From Candidatus Rhodoferax odensensis (GTDB lineage Bacteria > Pseudomonadota > Gammaproteobacteria > Burkholderiales > Burkholderiaceae_C), in assembly GCA_016718405.1 (NCBI GenBank), contig JADKDJ010000005.1, positions 248,001 through 312,000 on the forward strand: a stretch of DNA of 64,000 bases, written 5' to 3'. The stretch's first letter is position 1. The number at the start of each line of letters is the position of its first letter. This document shows, in pieces, positions 33,204-42,386 of the stretch. The notes under the pieces were generated by a model, which searched no databases, was not told the origin of the DNA, and was given only the letters and a program-made list of their open reading frames with translations. Made by a program: the position numbers and the translations under genes.

Positions 33204-33980
33204 ATGGCCTTTTTCAAGTTTCGCAAGGGCGGCGAGGACCAGTCTGCCGCCTCTCCCCAGCCAGAGAGCATCGAGACCATGCGCAGGCGTGCCAAGCACC
33301 GCCTGCTGGGCGCGGCAGTGCTGGTGCTGGCCGGTGTGGTCGGCTTTCCGCTTTTGTTTGACAGGCAACCGCGGCCAATTGCGGTCGACATGCCGATCGA
33401 GATACCGGACAAGACCAAAGTCAAACCCCTGGCGCAAGCGCTCCCATCCGCACCAACCAAAGCGGTGGTGGATTCGGCGCCCGTGGCCGAGCCTGCAGTT
33501 CAGTCGGTCGCGCCCAGCAGCAGTTCAGTGGCGGCACCGCTGGCTGACAAACTCGCCTCGGCGCCAGCCCAAGAAAAGCCGATCAAGCCAGCGGCTGTCG
33601 GCGCGTCCGCGCCTGGCGCGACCAATGTCAAAGGCGAGCCTGATCGGAAAACCCCGGTGCCTGCTGTGACTGCCCCCAAGCTTGACGAGGCGGCCAAAGC
33701 GCAGGCGTTGCTCGACGGTAAGGATGTGTCGGCCGCGACGCCTGCTGTCGAGGGGCGTTTTGTGGTGCAAGTGGGGGCGTTTTCTGACGCGGGCAAAGCC
33801 CGCGAGGCACGCCTGAAAGTGGAGCGTGCCGGGCTCAAGACCTACACGCAGGTGGTCGAGACCAAAGACGGGCGGCGCACGCGCGTGCGCGTAGGCCCGT
33901 TCGCAGACCGGGCCGAGGCGGACAAGGCGGTGGCCAAGCTCAAGAAGTTGGATATGTCGGCGGCTGTGCTGGTCTTGTAG
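33204..33980 (+). CDS. SPOR-domain protein (DedD-like)
   Basis: A 258-aa inner-membrane protein with a short cytosolic N-terminus, one membrane segment at about residues 33-52 (LLGAAVLVLAGVVGFPLLF), a long Ala/Pro/Ser-rich periplasmic linker and a C-terminal SPOR domain (about 185-258: RFVVQVGAFSDAGKAREARL, then TRVRVGPFADRAEADKAVAKL). SPOR domains bind denuded septal peptidoglycan, so a role in cell division is likely. The neighbours folC, cvpA and purF match the E. coli dedD context. Confidence 0.87.
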   Translation: MAFFKFRKGGEDQSAASPQPESIETMRRRAKHRLLGAAVLVLAGVVGFPLLFDRQPRPIAVDMPIEIPDKTKVKPLAQALPSAPTKAVVDSAPVAEPAVQSVAPSSSSVAAPLADKLASAPAQEKPIKPAAVGASAPGATNVKGEPDRKTPVPAVTAPKLDEAAKAQALLDGKDVSAATPAVEGRFVVQVGAFSDAGKAREARLKVERAGLKTYTQVVETKDGRRTRVRVGPFADRAEADKAVAKLKKLDMSAAVLVL

Positions 33981-33993
33981 GTCGAGCCTCGTG

Positions 33994-34479
33994 ATGCCTG
34001 TGTTGGACTGGATATGTGCCGCGGTTTTGCTGGCGTCGTTGCTGTTGGGGGTCTGGCGCGGGCTGGTCTACGAAGTGGTGTCGGTGGTCAGTTGGATCGC
34101 CGCATTCTTCCTGGCGCAGTGGTTTGCCGCCGACGTGGGGCACGAGTTGCCGCTGTCTGGCACCAGCCAAACGGTACGCTACGCGGCGGGTTTTGCAGTC
34201 GTGTTTGTCGCCTCGGTGCTGGTTGGTGGCTTGGTCGCCGTGTTGATCAAGAAGTTGTTTGCCGCGATCGGGCTGCGGCCGGTGGATCGCGCGTTGGGCG
34301 CCGTTTTTGGTTTGGTGCGTGGCCTGGTGCTGTTGCTTGCGGCCACTGTGGTGATCGGCATGACGTCGGCGAAGTCGAGTGAGTGGTGGCGCCAATCCAT
34401 GAGTGCGGACGTGTTGACGACCTCGCTTAAGGGATTGAGGCCTTTTTTGCCTGAAGAATCTGGAAAGTACCTGCCCTGA
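33994..34479 (+). CDS. cvpA: CvpA family membrane protein
   Basis: A 161-aa integral membrane protein with about four membrane segments (starting at residues 5-24, 26-45, 64-85 and 103-124). The family is named for colicin V production and also linked to envelope homeostasis; the mechanism is unknown. The ATG at 33994 is used; a GTG immediately before is possible. Its stop overlaps the purF start by one base (TGATG), the same coupling as in many proteobacteria. Confidence 0.9.
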   Translation: MPVLDWICAAVLLASLLLGVWRGLVYEVVSVVSWIAAFFLAQWFAADVGHELPLSGTSQTVRYAAGFAVVFVASVLVGGLVAVLIKKLFAAIGLRPVDRALGAVFGLVRGLVLLLAATVVIGMTSAKSSEWWRQSMSADVLTTSLKGLRPFLPEESGKYLP

Positions 34480-35983
34480 TGTGTGGAATCGTTGGCGTTG
34501 TCAGCAACGCACCTGTCAATCAACTGATCTATGACGCCCTGCTGCTGTTGCAGCATCGCGGTCAGGATGCCGCAGGCATTGTGACGCAACAAGAGCGCAA
34601 GTTCTTCATGCACAAGGCCAAGGGCATGGTGCGCGATGTATTTCGCACGCGCAACATGCGATCCCTTCCCGGCAACTGCGGGCTGGGTCAGGTTCGCTAT
34701 CCCACGGCCGGCAATGCCTACAGCGAGGAAGAAGCCCAACCCTTCTACGTGAATGCGCCCTTCGGCATTGTGCTGGTGCACAACGGCAACCTGACCAATG
34801 CGCAGGCGCTCAAGACTGAGCTGTTCAACACCGACCATCGGCACATCAACACTGAGAGTGACTCCGAAGTGCTGCTCAACGTGCTGGCGCACGAACTGGA
34901 GCGCACCACGCGTGGCTTGCCACTGCAGCCGGGCGACGTGTTCGCTGCTGTGCGCAACGTGCACCGGCGCGTGAGGGGTTCGTATGCCGTGATCGCACTG
35001 ATTGCCGGGCACGGCGTGCTGGCGTTTCGGGACCCGTTTGGTATTCGACCCCTGTGCATGGGGCGCGCCGAAGCGACCGTGATGCTGGCCAGCGAGTCGG
35101 TGGCGCTGGAAGGGACCGGCCACTTGTTCGAACGCGATATCGATCCAGGCGAGGCGGTGTTCATTCATCTGGACGGCACGGTCTATGCGCAGCAATGCGC
35201 CGACAGTCCTTCGCTCAACCCCTGCATCTTCGAGTTCGTCTACCTGGCGCGGCCTGATTCGGTGATGGACCGCATATCGGTTTACCAGGCACGCCTGAAC
35301 CTTGGCGAGACACTGGCCAAGCGGGTGATCTCGACGGTTCCCCCAGCGAGATCGACGTGGTGATACCGATCCCTGAGTCGAGTCGGCCCAGCGCGGCGCA
35401 ACTCGCGCAGCTTTTGGGGCTGCCCTATCGCGAGGGTTTCGTGAAGAACCGATACGTCGGGCGCACGTTCATCATGCCGGGGCAATCGGTGCGTAAAAAG
35501 TCGGTGCGGCAAAAGCTCAATGTGATCGCCAGCGAGTTCAAGGGCCGCAACGTGCTGCTGGTGGACGACTCGATCGTGCGTGGCACGACCTCCAAGGAAA
35601 TCGTGCAGATGGCGCGCGACGCCGGCGCGCGCAAGGTCTACCTGGCCAGTGCGGCGCCGCCGGTGCGTTACCCCAATGTTTATGGTATTGATATGCCGAC
35701 CAGCGATGAGCTGGTGGCGCACAACCGTACGGTCGATGAGATTCGCGCCATCATTGGTTGCGATGCCCTGATTTACCAGGATGTTGACGGCATGAAGCGG
35801 GCCATCGGAGCCCTCAATTCCAAGCTGGCGGGATTCGATGCTTCCTGCTTCGATGGTGTCTACGTTACCGGCGACATCACGGCGCAGGACATTGAGCGCC
35901 TCAACCGCGCGCGTGTGGGTGGTGACGAATTGGATGGAGAGGGCTCGCGTCTGGCGCTGCCCAACCTGGGGGATGGCGCATGA
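34479..35983 (+). CDS. purF: Amidophosphoribosyltransferase, frameshifted in this sequence
   Basis: Commits PRPP to purine synthesis using glutamine. After the removed Met, Cys is the N-terminal glutaminase nucleophile (MCGIVGVVSN). The phosphoribosyltransferase part shows VLLVDDSIVRGTTS near the C-terminus. The frame breaks at the five-C run 35340-35344: the first frame reads STVPPARSTW and stops, while the second resumes DVVIPIPESSRPSA. A sixth C restores VPPSEIDVVIPIPES and a 501-aa protein (E. coli: 505). A run-length error in sequencing is the likely cause. The stop overlaps metZ (ATGA). Confidence 0.92.
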
Positions 35984-37206
35984 CGGTCAAGTCGCTTCCA
36001 GAAGGCCTGCATCCAGACACCCTGGCAGTGCGCGCGGCCGTTGACAAGTCTCAGTATGGCGAAAACTCCGAGGCCTTGTACCTCACCAGCAGCTTTGTGC
36101 AGCCCGATGCAGCCACGGCGGCGCGTCGCTTTGCCATGGAAGAGGAGGGCTACACCTACACCCGCGTCAGCAACCCAACCGTCTCCAGCATGGAGTTGCG
36201 TCTGGCGGCCCTGGAGGGCACCGAGGCGGCCATGGCCACTGCGACGGGTATGTCCGCCATATTGTTGCTGGGCATGGGCCTGCTCAAGACGGGTGACCAT
36301 GTGGTGTGCTCGCAGTCGGTGTTTGGCTCTACCATCCGCTTGTTTGCGGGTGAGTTCTCCAAGTTCGGTATCAGCACCACGTTTGTTTCGCAAACTGATG
36401 TGAGGCAGTGGCAAGCCGCCATTCGGCCCAACACCAAATTGCTGTTTGCCGAAACACCAACCAATCCGCTGACCGACATTTGCGACATCCAAGCGCTGGC
36501 TGATCTGGCGCACAACGCCGGGGCGGTGTTGGCGGTGGACAACTGCTTTTGCAGTCCGGCCTTGCAGCAACCCAAGCGCTTTGGTGCGGACTTCATCATT
36601 CACTCCGGAACCAAATACCTTGATGGACAGGGCCGTGTCATGGCCGGTGCCATTTGTTGCAGTCAGCGCGATCGTGACGATGTGTTCATGCCGATCACAC
36701 GCACCGCTGGCATGGTACTGTCGCCCTTCAATGCGTGGGTGGTGCTCAAGGGCATGGAGACGCTGAGTATTCGCATGCAGGCCCAAAGCGAGCGCGCCCT
36801 GGCACTGGCCCGTTGGCTCGAGTGCCATCCGGCGGTCAAGCACGTGTATTACCCCGGGTTGACGAGCCACCCGCAGCACGCGCTGGCGATGCGTCAGCAG
36901 TCTGCCAGCGGCAAGGGAGTCGGCGCGCCGGTGTTGTCTTTTGACGTGCATGGCGACACGCCCGAGGTGTTGCGTCGCAACGCCTTCGCCGCCATCGATG
37001 CGGTTCGTGTCTGTTCGATCACCACCAATCTGGGTGACACCAAGACCACTATTTGCCACCCCGCCAGCACCTCGCATGGACGCATGACCGAGGAACAGCG
37101 CCAAGCCGCTGGAATCGGCCAGGGCCTGATTCGTGTGGCCGTTGGTCTTGAACATATCGATGACTTGAAGACCGACCTGGCTTTGGGGCTGGACACTCTG
37201 CCATGA
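35980..37206 (+). CDS. metZ: O-succinylhomoserine sulfhydrylase
   Basis: A PLP enzyme that makes homocysteine directly from O-succinylhomoserine and sulfide in methionine synthesis. The 408-aa product is a Cys/Met-metabolism PLP family member. It shows YTYTRVSNPTVSSME, the ETPTNPLTDI loop, the Asp that holds the pyridine ring in VDNCF, and the PLP Lys in HSGTKYLDGQGRVMAG near residue 211. The C-terminal SITTNLGDTKTTICHPASTSH is typical of MetZ. It overlaps purF and gltX by four bases each (ATGA). Confidence 0.92.
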   Translation: MTVKSLPEGLHPDTLAVRAAVDKSQYGENSEALYLTSSFVQPDAATAARRFAMEEEGYTYTRVSNPTVSSMELRLAALEGTEAAMATATGMSAILLLGMGLLKTGDHVVCSQSVFGSTIRLFAGEFSKFGISTTFVSQTDVRQWQAAIRPNTKLLFAETPTNPLTDICDIQALADLAHNAGAVLAVDNCFCSPALQQPKRFGADFIIHSGTKYLDGQGRVMAGAICCSQRDRDDVFMPITRTAGMVLSPFNAWVVLKGMETLSIRMQAQSERALALARWLECHPAVKHVYYPGLTSHPQHALAMRQQSASGKGVGAPVLSFDVHGDTPEVLRRNAFAAIDAVRVCSITTNLGDTKTTICHPASTSHGRMTEEQRQAAGIGQGLIRVAVGLEHIDDLKTDLALGLDTLP

Positions 37207-38606
37207 CCAACAAGATACGCACCCGCATCGCCCCCTCGCCGACCGGTTTTCTGCATCTCGGCACCGCCCGCACGGCCCTCTATTCGTGGGCCTTTGCCCG
37301 CCACTTTGGGGGTGAATTTGTCTTGCGCATCGAAGACACCGACGTGGCCCGCTCGACCCAGGACTCGGTGGACCAGATTCTGCAGTCCATGCGCTGGCTT
37401 GGCCTGGACTACGACGAAGGTCCGATCTATCAGATGCAGCGGCTTGATCGTTACAAGGAAGTACTGGATCTGTTGATCGCCCAGGGTAAAGCGTACTACT
37501 GCTACAGCTCCCCGGAGGAGCTCGATGCCGTGCGCGAGGCCAAGAAGGCGCGCGGCGAGAAGGCCCTGTACGACGGGCGTTGGCGCCCGGCGCCGGGCAA
37601 GAACCTGCCAGCCATTCCCGACGGCGTGAAGCCGGTGATTCGCTTTTGCAATCCCCCCGATGGTGAGGTCACATGGGATGATCTGGTCAAGGGACCCATC
37701 ACCATCAGCAACCGCGAAATCGATGATCTGATCATTGCACGCACGGACGGCATTCCCACCTATAACTTCGCGGTGGTGGTTGACGATTGGGACATGCGGA
37801 TCAGCCATGTGTTCCGCGGTGACGAGCACATCAACAACACGCCATGGCAGATCAACATCTTCAATGCGCTGGGTGCACCCCTGCCCCAGTTTGGTCATTG
37901 CCCGGTGATCCTGGGTGACGATGGGCAGAAGCTCTCCAAGCGTCGCGGGGCCGTCAGCGTCACAGCGTACGAGGAGGGTGGCTACCTGCCCGAGGCCATG
38001 CTCAATTACCTGGCCCGTTTGGGCTGGAGCCATGGCGACGAAGAGTTGTTCAACCGCGAGCAACTGGTGGACTGGTTCGACGGCACACATCTGAACAAGA
38101 GTCCCGCGCAGTGGGACCCGGTCAAGCTTCTGTGGGTCAATGCGCAGTACATCAAGCAGGCGGACAACATGCGCTTGGCGGGTCTGGTGGCGCAGCAATT
38201 GACCAAGCTGGGCATTGGCTTGGAGTCTTCCCTGGTTGAGAGCCATTTACCGCAGGTGTGTGCGTTGTTCAAAGACCGCTGCGACACCACGGTTGCGCTG
38301 GCGCAGTGGGCTGCAAAGTTCTACGGCGATGTATCGCCCAACGCCACCGAGGCGGCGCAGCACCTTACCGCCGAGGTGCGACCGACGCTGGCCTTGTTGG
38401 CCGGGAAGCTGACTGGATGTGACTGGACTCGCGCTGCCATTGCCACGGTGATCAAGGAGGTGCTGGCGACGACCGGGTTAAAGATGCCACAATTGGCCAT
38501 GCCCGTGCGCGTGTTGGTGCTGGGCACGGCGCAGACGCCGTCGCTCGACCTCGTGCTGGAGTTGTGTGGACGCGAGAAAGTGCTGGCACGTCTGAATTCG
38601 ATCTGA
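37203..38606 (+). CDS. gltX: Glutamate--tRNA ligase
   Basis: Class I synthetase charging tRNA-Glu. The 467-aa product has the HIGH-type motif PSPTGFLHLGTARTA (residues 12-26) and the KMSKS-type KLSKRRGA near residue 242, with FRGDEHINNTPWQ before it. The C-terminal anticodon-binding helical domain is present, so it is full length. It starts inside the end of metZ and is followed by three tRNA genes, including tRNA-Glu, its own substrate. A TATAAT at 38617-38622 just after its stop may serve the tRNAs. Confidence 0.96.
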   Translation: MTNKIRTRIAPSPTGFLHLGTARTALYSWAFARHFGGEFVLRIEDTDVARSTQDSVDQILQSMRWLGLDYDEGPIYQMQRLDRYKEVLDLLIAQGKAYYCYSSPEELDAVREAKKARGEKALYDGRWRPAPGKNLPAIPDGVKPVIRFCNPPDGEVTWDDLVKGPITISNREIDDLIIARTDGIPTYNFAVVVDDWDMRISHVFRGDEHINNTPWQINIFNALGAPLPQFGHCPVILGDDGQKLSKRRGAVSVTAYEEGGYLPEAMLNYLARLGWSHGDEELFNREQLVDWFDGTHLNKSPAQWDPVKLLWVNAQYIKQADNMRLAGLVAQQLTKLGIGLESSLVESHLPQVCALFKDRCDTTVALAQWAAKFYGDVSPNATEAAQHLTAEVRPTLALLAGKLTGCDWTRAAIATVIKEVLATTGLKMPQLAMPVRVLVLGTAQTPSLDLVLELCGREKVLARLNSI

Positions 38607-38690
38607 ATTTTCAGGCTATAATTCAAGGCTCAGGAAATGCAGAACGGCTTTAAGTTGTTCCGGAGTTTCTGGAGGTGAATCAGATTTGTC

Positions 38691-38766
<76 letters not shown>

Positions 38767-38848
38767 ACAATTTCTGACGTGAGGGTCGAGAACCCTTAAT
38801 TTGTAGAGCGATAATTCTGCAAGAACTGGTAAAAAGTTCCAAGGTTTT

Positions 38849-38924
38849 GACCCCATCGTCTAGAGGCCTAGGACATCACCCTTTCACGGTGAGTACCGGG
38901 GTTCGAATCCCCGTGGGGTCGCCA
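38849..38924 (+). tRNA. tRNA-Glu (TTC)
   Basis: A 76-nt cloverleaf with encoded CCA. Acceptor GACCCCA/TGGGGTC, anticodon loop CTTTCAC giving TTC, T-arm CGGGGTTCGAATCCCCG. It lies close to the gene of its own synthetase, gltX. Confidence 0.95.
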
Positions 38925-38970
38925 AGTTTGTAGCGCTTGGACGCCGCAAGGTGTCGAAAGCTATCTACCA

Positions 38971-39047
38971 GGAGTGGTAGTTCAGTTGGTTAGAATACCG
39001 GCCTGTCACGCCGGGGGTCGCGGGTTCGAGTCCCGTCCACTCCGCCA
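38971..39047 (+). tRNA. tRNA-Asp (GTC)
   Basis: A 77-nt cloverleaf with encoded CCA. Acceptor GGAGTGG/CCACTCC, anticodon loop CTGTCAC giving GTC, T-arm GCGGGTTCGAGTCCCGT. It is the last of the three-tRNA cluster; the terminator begins 24 bases later. Confidence 0.95.
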
Positions 39048-39071
39048 AAATGCCCCCTAACTGGGGGAATC

Positions 39072-39108
39072 AAAAAGGGCTCGTTGCGTTTGCATCGAGC
39101 CCTTTTTT
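39072..39108 (+). terminator. Rho-independent terminator after the tRNA cluster
   Basis: The arms AAAAAGGGCTCG and CGAGCCCTTTTTT flank a 12-nt loop and end in a six-T run, closing the Ala-Glu-Asp tRNA transcript. The matching A run would also allow it to work leftward for the convergent EamA gene. Confidence 0.9.
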
Positions 39109-39148
39109 CTTACAGATCAGAAATCTCGGTTTCGTGTGTTGTCGAACC

Positions 39149-40069
39149 TCAAGGTTGGCATGTAGCCGGTTTGGCTTGGCCGGGCTTGATCAAGCCGGCC
39201 GCCAGGGCCGTGCCGCACACGATGATGGCCGCGCACAGCAGCATCCAGGCGTTGACCGTCTCATCCAGAAACACCGCGCCGTAGAAGACGGCAAACACCG
39301 GCACGACAAAGGTCACGGTCAGTGATCGTGCTGGGCCGATGCGCTCGATCAGCCGAAAGTACAGTACGTAGGCCACGCCGGTGCAAACCACACCGACCCA
39401 CAGCAGCGACAGCCACGCCGTGGCGCTGGGCGTGTGTTTGGGCCAGAACCATAGCGTCGGCAAGGCCAGGCCAAGCGTGGCGCCCAGTTGACTGCCGGCC
39501 GCGGTCACCAACGCGGGCAGGCCGCCAAGATACTTCTTGGTGTAGCTGGCCGAGATGCCATAACACAGGCAGGCCAGCAGGCAGGCCAGCACGGCCCAAC
39601 CCGAGGACAGGCCGGAGGCATCGGGCTTGAAGCTGGCCTTGTCCCAAGCCAGCATGGCCACTCCCATGAAGCCGATCGCCAAGCCCAGCGCGCGCCAGCC
39701 ATGTGGCCGGTCCTTGAGCCAGATCCAGGCGACCACCGCCCCAAACAAGGGCACCGTGGCGTTCAGGATCGAGGAGAGTCCTGTGCTGATGGTCAGCAGC
39801 GCAAAGGCGAAGCAGGCGAAGGGAATACCGGAGTTGAGCAACCCCACCAAGAATACCCGCCGCCAGTGACGGGTCAACAGCGGGCCCAGGCCACGCCACA
39901 GCAGCAGCGGCAGCAGGAACAGCGAGGCGATGGCAACCCGCACACCGGCCGTGGGCAGGGCGCCGAATTCGACCGTGCCCAGCCGCGTGAACAGGAACGA
40001 AGAGCCCCAGATGGCGGCCAGCAGAATGAAGTCCAGCCGCCATGGCTTGGAGGGGGCATGCGTGGTCAC
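39149..40069 (-). CDS. EamA family transporter (DMT superfamily)
   Basis: A 306-aa inner-membrane protein with ten predicted membrane segments made of two EamA repeats (first ILLAAIWGSSFLFTRLG; second starting near ACLLACLCYGISASYTKKYLGG). Family members export metabolites or drugs; the substrate cannot be predicted. A GTG start at 40069 overlaps the ogt stop as GTGA, giving MTTHAPSKPWRLDFILL; no better ATG exists. It is the last gene of a three-gene alkylation-repair operon, an unusual place for an exporter. Confidence 0.85.
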   Translation of the reverse strand: MTTHAPSKPWRLDFILLAAIWGSSFLFTRLGTVEFGALPTAGVRVAIASLFLLPLLLWRGLGPLLTRHWRRVFLVGLLNSGIPFACFAFALLTISTGLSSILNATVPLFGAVVAWIWLKDRPHGWRALGLAIGFMGVAMLAWDKASFKPDASGLSSGWAVLACLLACLCYGISASYTKKYLGGLPALVTAAGSQLGATLGLALPTLWFWPKHTPSATAWLSLLWVGVVCTGVAYVLYFRLIERIGPARSLTVTFVVPVFAVFYGAVFLDETVNAWMLLCAAIIVCGTALAAGLIKPGQAKPATCQP

Positions 40070-40590
40070 ACTAATCCTTGCTGGTCGTCGGTGGAGAACG
40101 TGGCGCCTTCGCGTTGCAGCAGCGCGCGCTTGCGCGGCAGGCCGCCGGCGTAGCCCGTGAGCGAGCCATAGGCGCCGAGCACACGGTGGCATGGCACGAT
40201 GATGCTTAAGGGATTGCGACCGACGGCACTGGCCACGGCGCGCACCGCCGTGGGGCGGTCGATTGCCTGACTGAGCTGGCCATAGCTGCGTGTGGCGCCG
40301 GGGGCGATCGTGAGCAGCGCACGCCAGACGGTCTGTTGAAACGGCGTACCGGAGCTGAGGTCCAGCGGCAGGTCAAACACTCGGCGTTGGCCCGCGAAGT
40401 ATTGCGCCAGTTGCGTGGCGGCCAGCTTCAGGACCGGGTGCTGCGGAGACAGCTGCCAGCCGCTCGGGTCAACCTGGTGGCGTTGCCCGTCAAACCAGGC
40501 GCCGGATAAGCCCTGCGTGTTGGCGGACAGCACCATGTCACCCAGCGGGCTCGCGATGCGGCTCTGGACCGTGTTGCTTGGAAATTTCAT
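40066..40590 (-). CDS. ogt: Methylated-DNA--protein-cysteine methyltransferase
   Basis: Suicide repair enzyme that takes methyl groups from O6-methylguanine. The 174-aa product has the RAVASAVGRNPLSIIVPCHRV active site, with the acceptor Cys in PCHRV near residue 133, the helix-turn-helix TRSYGQLSQAIDRP before it and the terminal YAGGLPRKRALLQRE. It overlaps both neighbours by four bases (ATGA upstream, GTGA downstream), so the operon is Ada-AlkA, Ogt, EamA. Confidence 0.94.
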   Translation of the reverse strand: MKFPSNTVQSRIASPLGDMVLSANTQGLSGAWFDGQRHQVDPSGWQLSPQHPVLKLAATQLAQYFAGQRRVFDLPLDLSSGTPFQQTVWRALLTIAPGATRSYGQLSQAIDRPTAVRAVASAVGRNPLSIIVPCHRVLGAYGSLTGYAGGLPRKRALLQREGATFSTDDQQGLV

Positions 40591-42206
40591 GTCAGTTCAC
40601 TTTCTGCAGCGGATGGGCGGCTGGCTGATTGACGCGGCTTTTGGATGACGCGGGGTGCGTTGGGTTCGGTTGACGTGGAGGTGCTCAGTGTGTGCCATGC
40701 CCGCAGCACGGCATAACTGCGCCAGGGCTGCCAGGCGCGAGAAGCCAGCTCGGCCTCGCGCGCGGCATGGGGTCGGCCGGCCAGTCCCATGGCTTTGTGC
40801 AAGGCCACGTCGCTGGCTGGAAAGGCATCGCTCCAGCGCAAAGCGCGCATCGCGATGTAGTGCGCGGTCCAGCCGCCAATGCCCGGCAGCGCGATCAGTT
40901 GAGCGATGGTGGCGGGCACATCGGCACCAATGTGCAGCGCCAGGGTTTGCCCCTGCACCGCCTGTGCCAGGGCTACGATCGCGGCTTGGCGTTGGCGCAC
41001 GATACCCAGTTGCCCCAGGTCGTCGGCGCTGGCACGCGCCAGCGCCTCGGGAGTGGGGAACAGTCGGTCCAGACCAGGCCACGGTGTCGTCACCGGTTCA
41101 CCAAAGCGTGTCAGCAGACGGCTTGTCAGCGTGCGCGCGGCGGCCACGGTCACTTGCTGACCCAGCACTGCCCGTACCGCCAGCTCAAAGCCGTCCAGCG
41201 TGCCGGGTACGCGCAGGCCGTCGCATTGGGGAAACCTGGCATGCAGGAGCTCGTTGATGGCTCGCGGCTCCGCATCAAGGTCCAGCAGGGCGCGCAGCCG
41301 GTGCAGCAGCACGGGCAGCACGTCGCGCAGCGACTCGCTGATCTCGGCTTCGACCTGGCAACGCTCAGTGTTGAAACGCAAGCTGATCCAACCCTTGTGC
41401 GCCGCCCCTTGCCGGACCACTCGGACTGTGGTGCGCAGGCAGGACCCGCTGGGGGTGTGCAGCACTTGCTCGTGACCGGCAATGGCTCGGGTTTCAAAGA
41501 AGCCCAGCATCGCCGCCACATCGTAGGGCGGGCGATAGGCCAGTCGCAACGCCAGACCGGTCTGGTCGCTGCTGCGCGCCGGCCCCACCGCTTGCGCACG
41601 CACGTGTGAGGGCGCCAGCCGGTAGTGCTGGACAAAAGCGGCGTTGAAGCGGCGCAGGCTCGCGAAACCGCTCAAGCCTGCCACTTGCGTTACCGGCAGG
41701 CTGGTGTCGCACAGCAACTGTTTGGCGCACAGCAGGCGGCGCGTTTGCAGGTACTGTAGGGGCGACACCCCCAAATGCGTCTCAAAGATGCGGCGCAGAT
41801 GGCGATCGCTGACACCCAGCCGAGCAGCCAGCCTGCCCGCACTGGGCATGGCTTCAGCCCAGGCGTCAGGCGTGTCTAGCAGGCTGGCCGCTTGCCAGGC
41901 CAGGATGCGCGAGGCGTCTTGCATCGACCACGCACCGGACGCCGGGGCAGTGTGGCCCGTGTTGCCGCGCGGCGCAAGTTCCGGGCGGCAGCGCAAGCAG
42001 GGGCGAAAACCTGCCTGCTCGGCCTGGGCGGCATGCTCGAAGAATCGGCAGTTTTCCCGCTTGGGCGTGCGCACCCGGCATACCGGGCGGCAGTAGATGC
42101 CGGTGGATGTGACGCCGGTGAAGAAGCAACCATCAAAGCGCGCGTCTTTGGCCTTCAGCGCCAGGTAACAGGCGTCGTCGTGGGAGGGGGCAGGGTGCTG
42201 GGCCAT
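40587..42206 (-). CDS. Ada-type methylphosphotriester-sensing regulator fused to AlkA 3-methyladenine DNA glycosylase
   Basis: A 539-aa fusion. Residues 1-80 are the Ada zinc domain, with ligands Cys39, Cys43, Cys70 and Cys73 (GIYCRPVCRVRTP, CLRCRPEL); Cys39 is the expected methyl acceptor. Residues about 90-200 are an AraC-type DNA-binding domain (LAARLGVSDRHLRRIFETHLG). Residues about 215-510 are AlkA, with the helix-hairpin-helix LIALPGIGGWTAHYIAMRAL and catalytic Asp in DAFPASDVALHKA. It lacks the Ada O6-methyltransferase domain, which the next gene, ogt, supplies. It likely senses methylated phosphates, activates this operon and excises alkylated bases. Confidence 0.92.
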   Translation of the reverse strand: MAQHPAPSHDDACYLALKAKDARFDGCFFTGVTSTGIYCRPVCRVRTPKRENCRFFEHAAQAEQAGFRPCLRCRPELAPRGNTGHTAPASGAWSMQDASRILAWQAASLLDTPDAWAEAMPSAGRLAARLGVSDRHLRRIFETHLGVSPLQYLQTRRLLCAKQLLCDTSLPVTQVAGLSGFASLRRFNAAFVQHYRLAPSHVRAQAVGPARSSDQTGLALRLAYRPPYDVAAMLGFFETRAIAGHEQVLHTPSGSCLRTTVRVVRQGAAHKGWISLRFNTERCQVEAEISESLRDVLPVLLHRLRALLDLDAEPRAINELLHARFPQCDGLRVPGTLDGFELAVRAVLGQQVTVAAARTLTSRLLTRFGEPVTTPWPGLDRLFPTPEALARASADDLGQLGIVRQRQAAIVALAQAVQGQTLALHIGADVPATIAQLIALPGIGGWTAHYIAMRALRWSDAFPASDVALHKAMGLAGRPHAAREAELASRAWQPWRSYAVLRAWHTLSTSTSTEPNAPRVIQKPRQSASRPSAAESELT

Positions 42207-42386
42207 GGGGTCATGATAGTCGTGCCGCAGCCGAAGACTGGCCGTTTTCGGACATGTCCCTGCTGAGGGCAGGACGCGGCTGGCGGTGCCCGTCTTGTAA
42301 CTTGGATGTACTACTGGCCAGGTTGTGCCCGCCTACAATCCAGAGCGCCCAAAACGCGTGTCTTTGTTTTTCAGGGAACCCCACTT

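Noticed and set aside
36894..38246. 450-codon frame antisense to metZ and gltX
   Set aside because: Covers the overlap of two certain genes; no start site or motif supports it.
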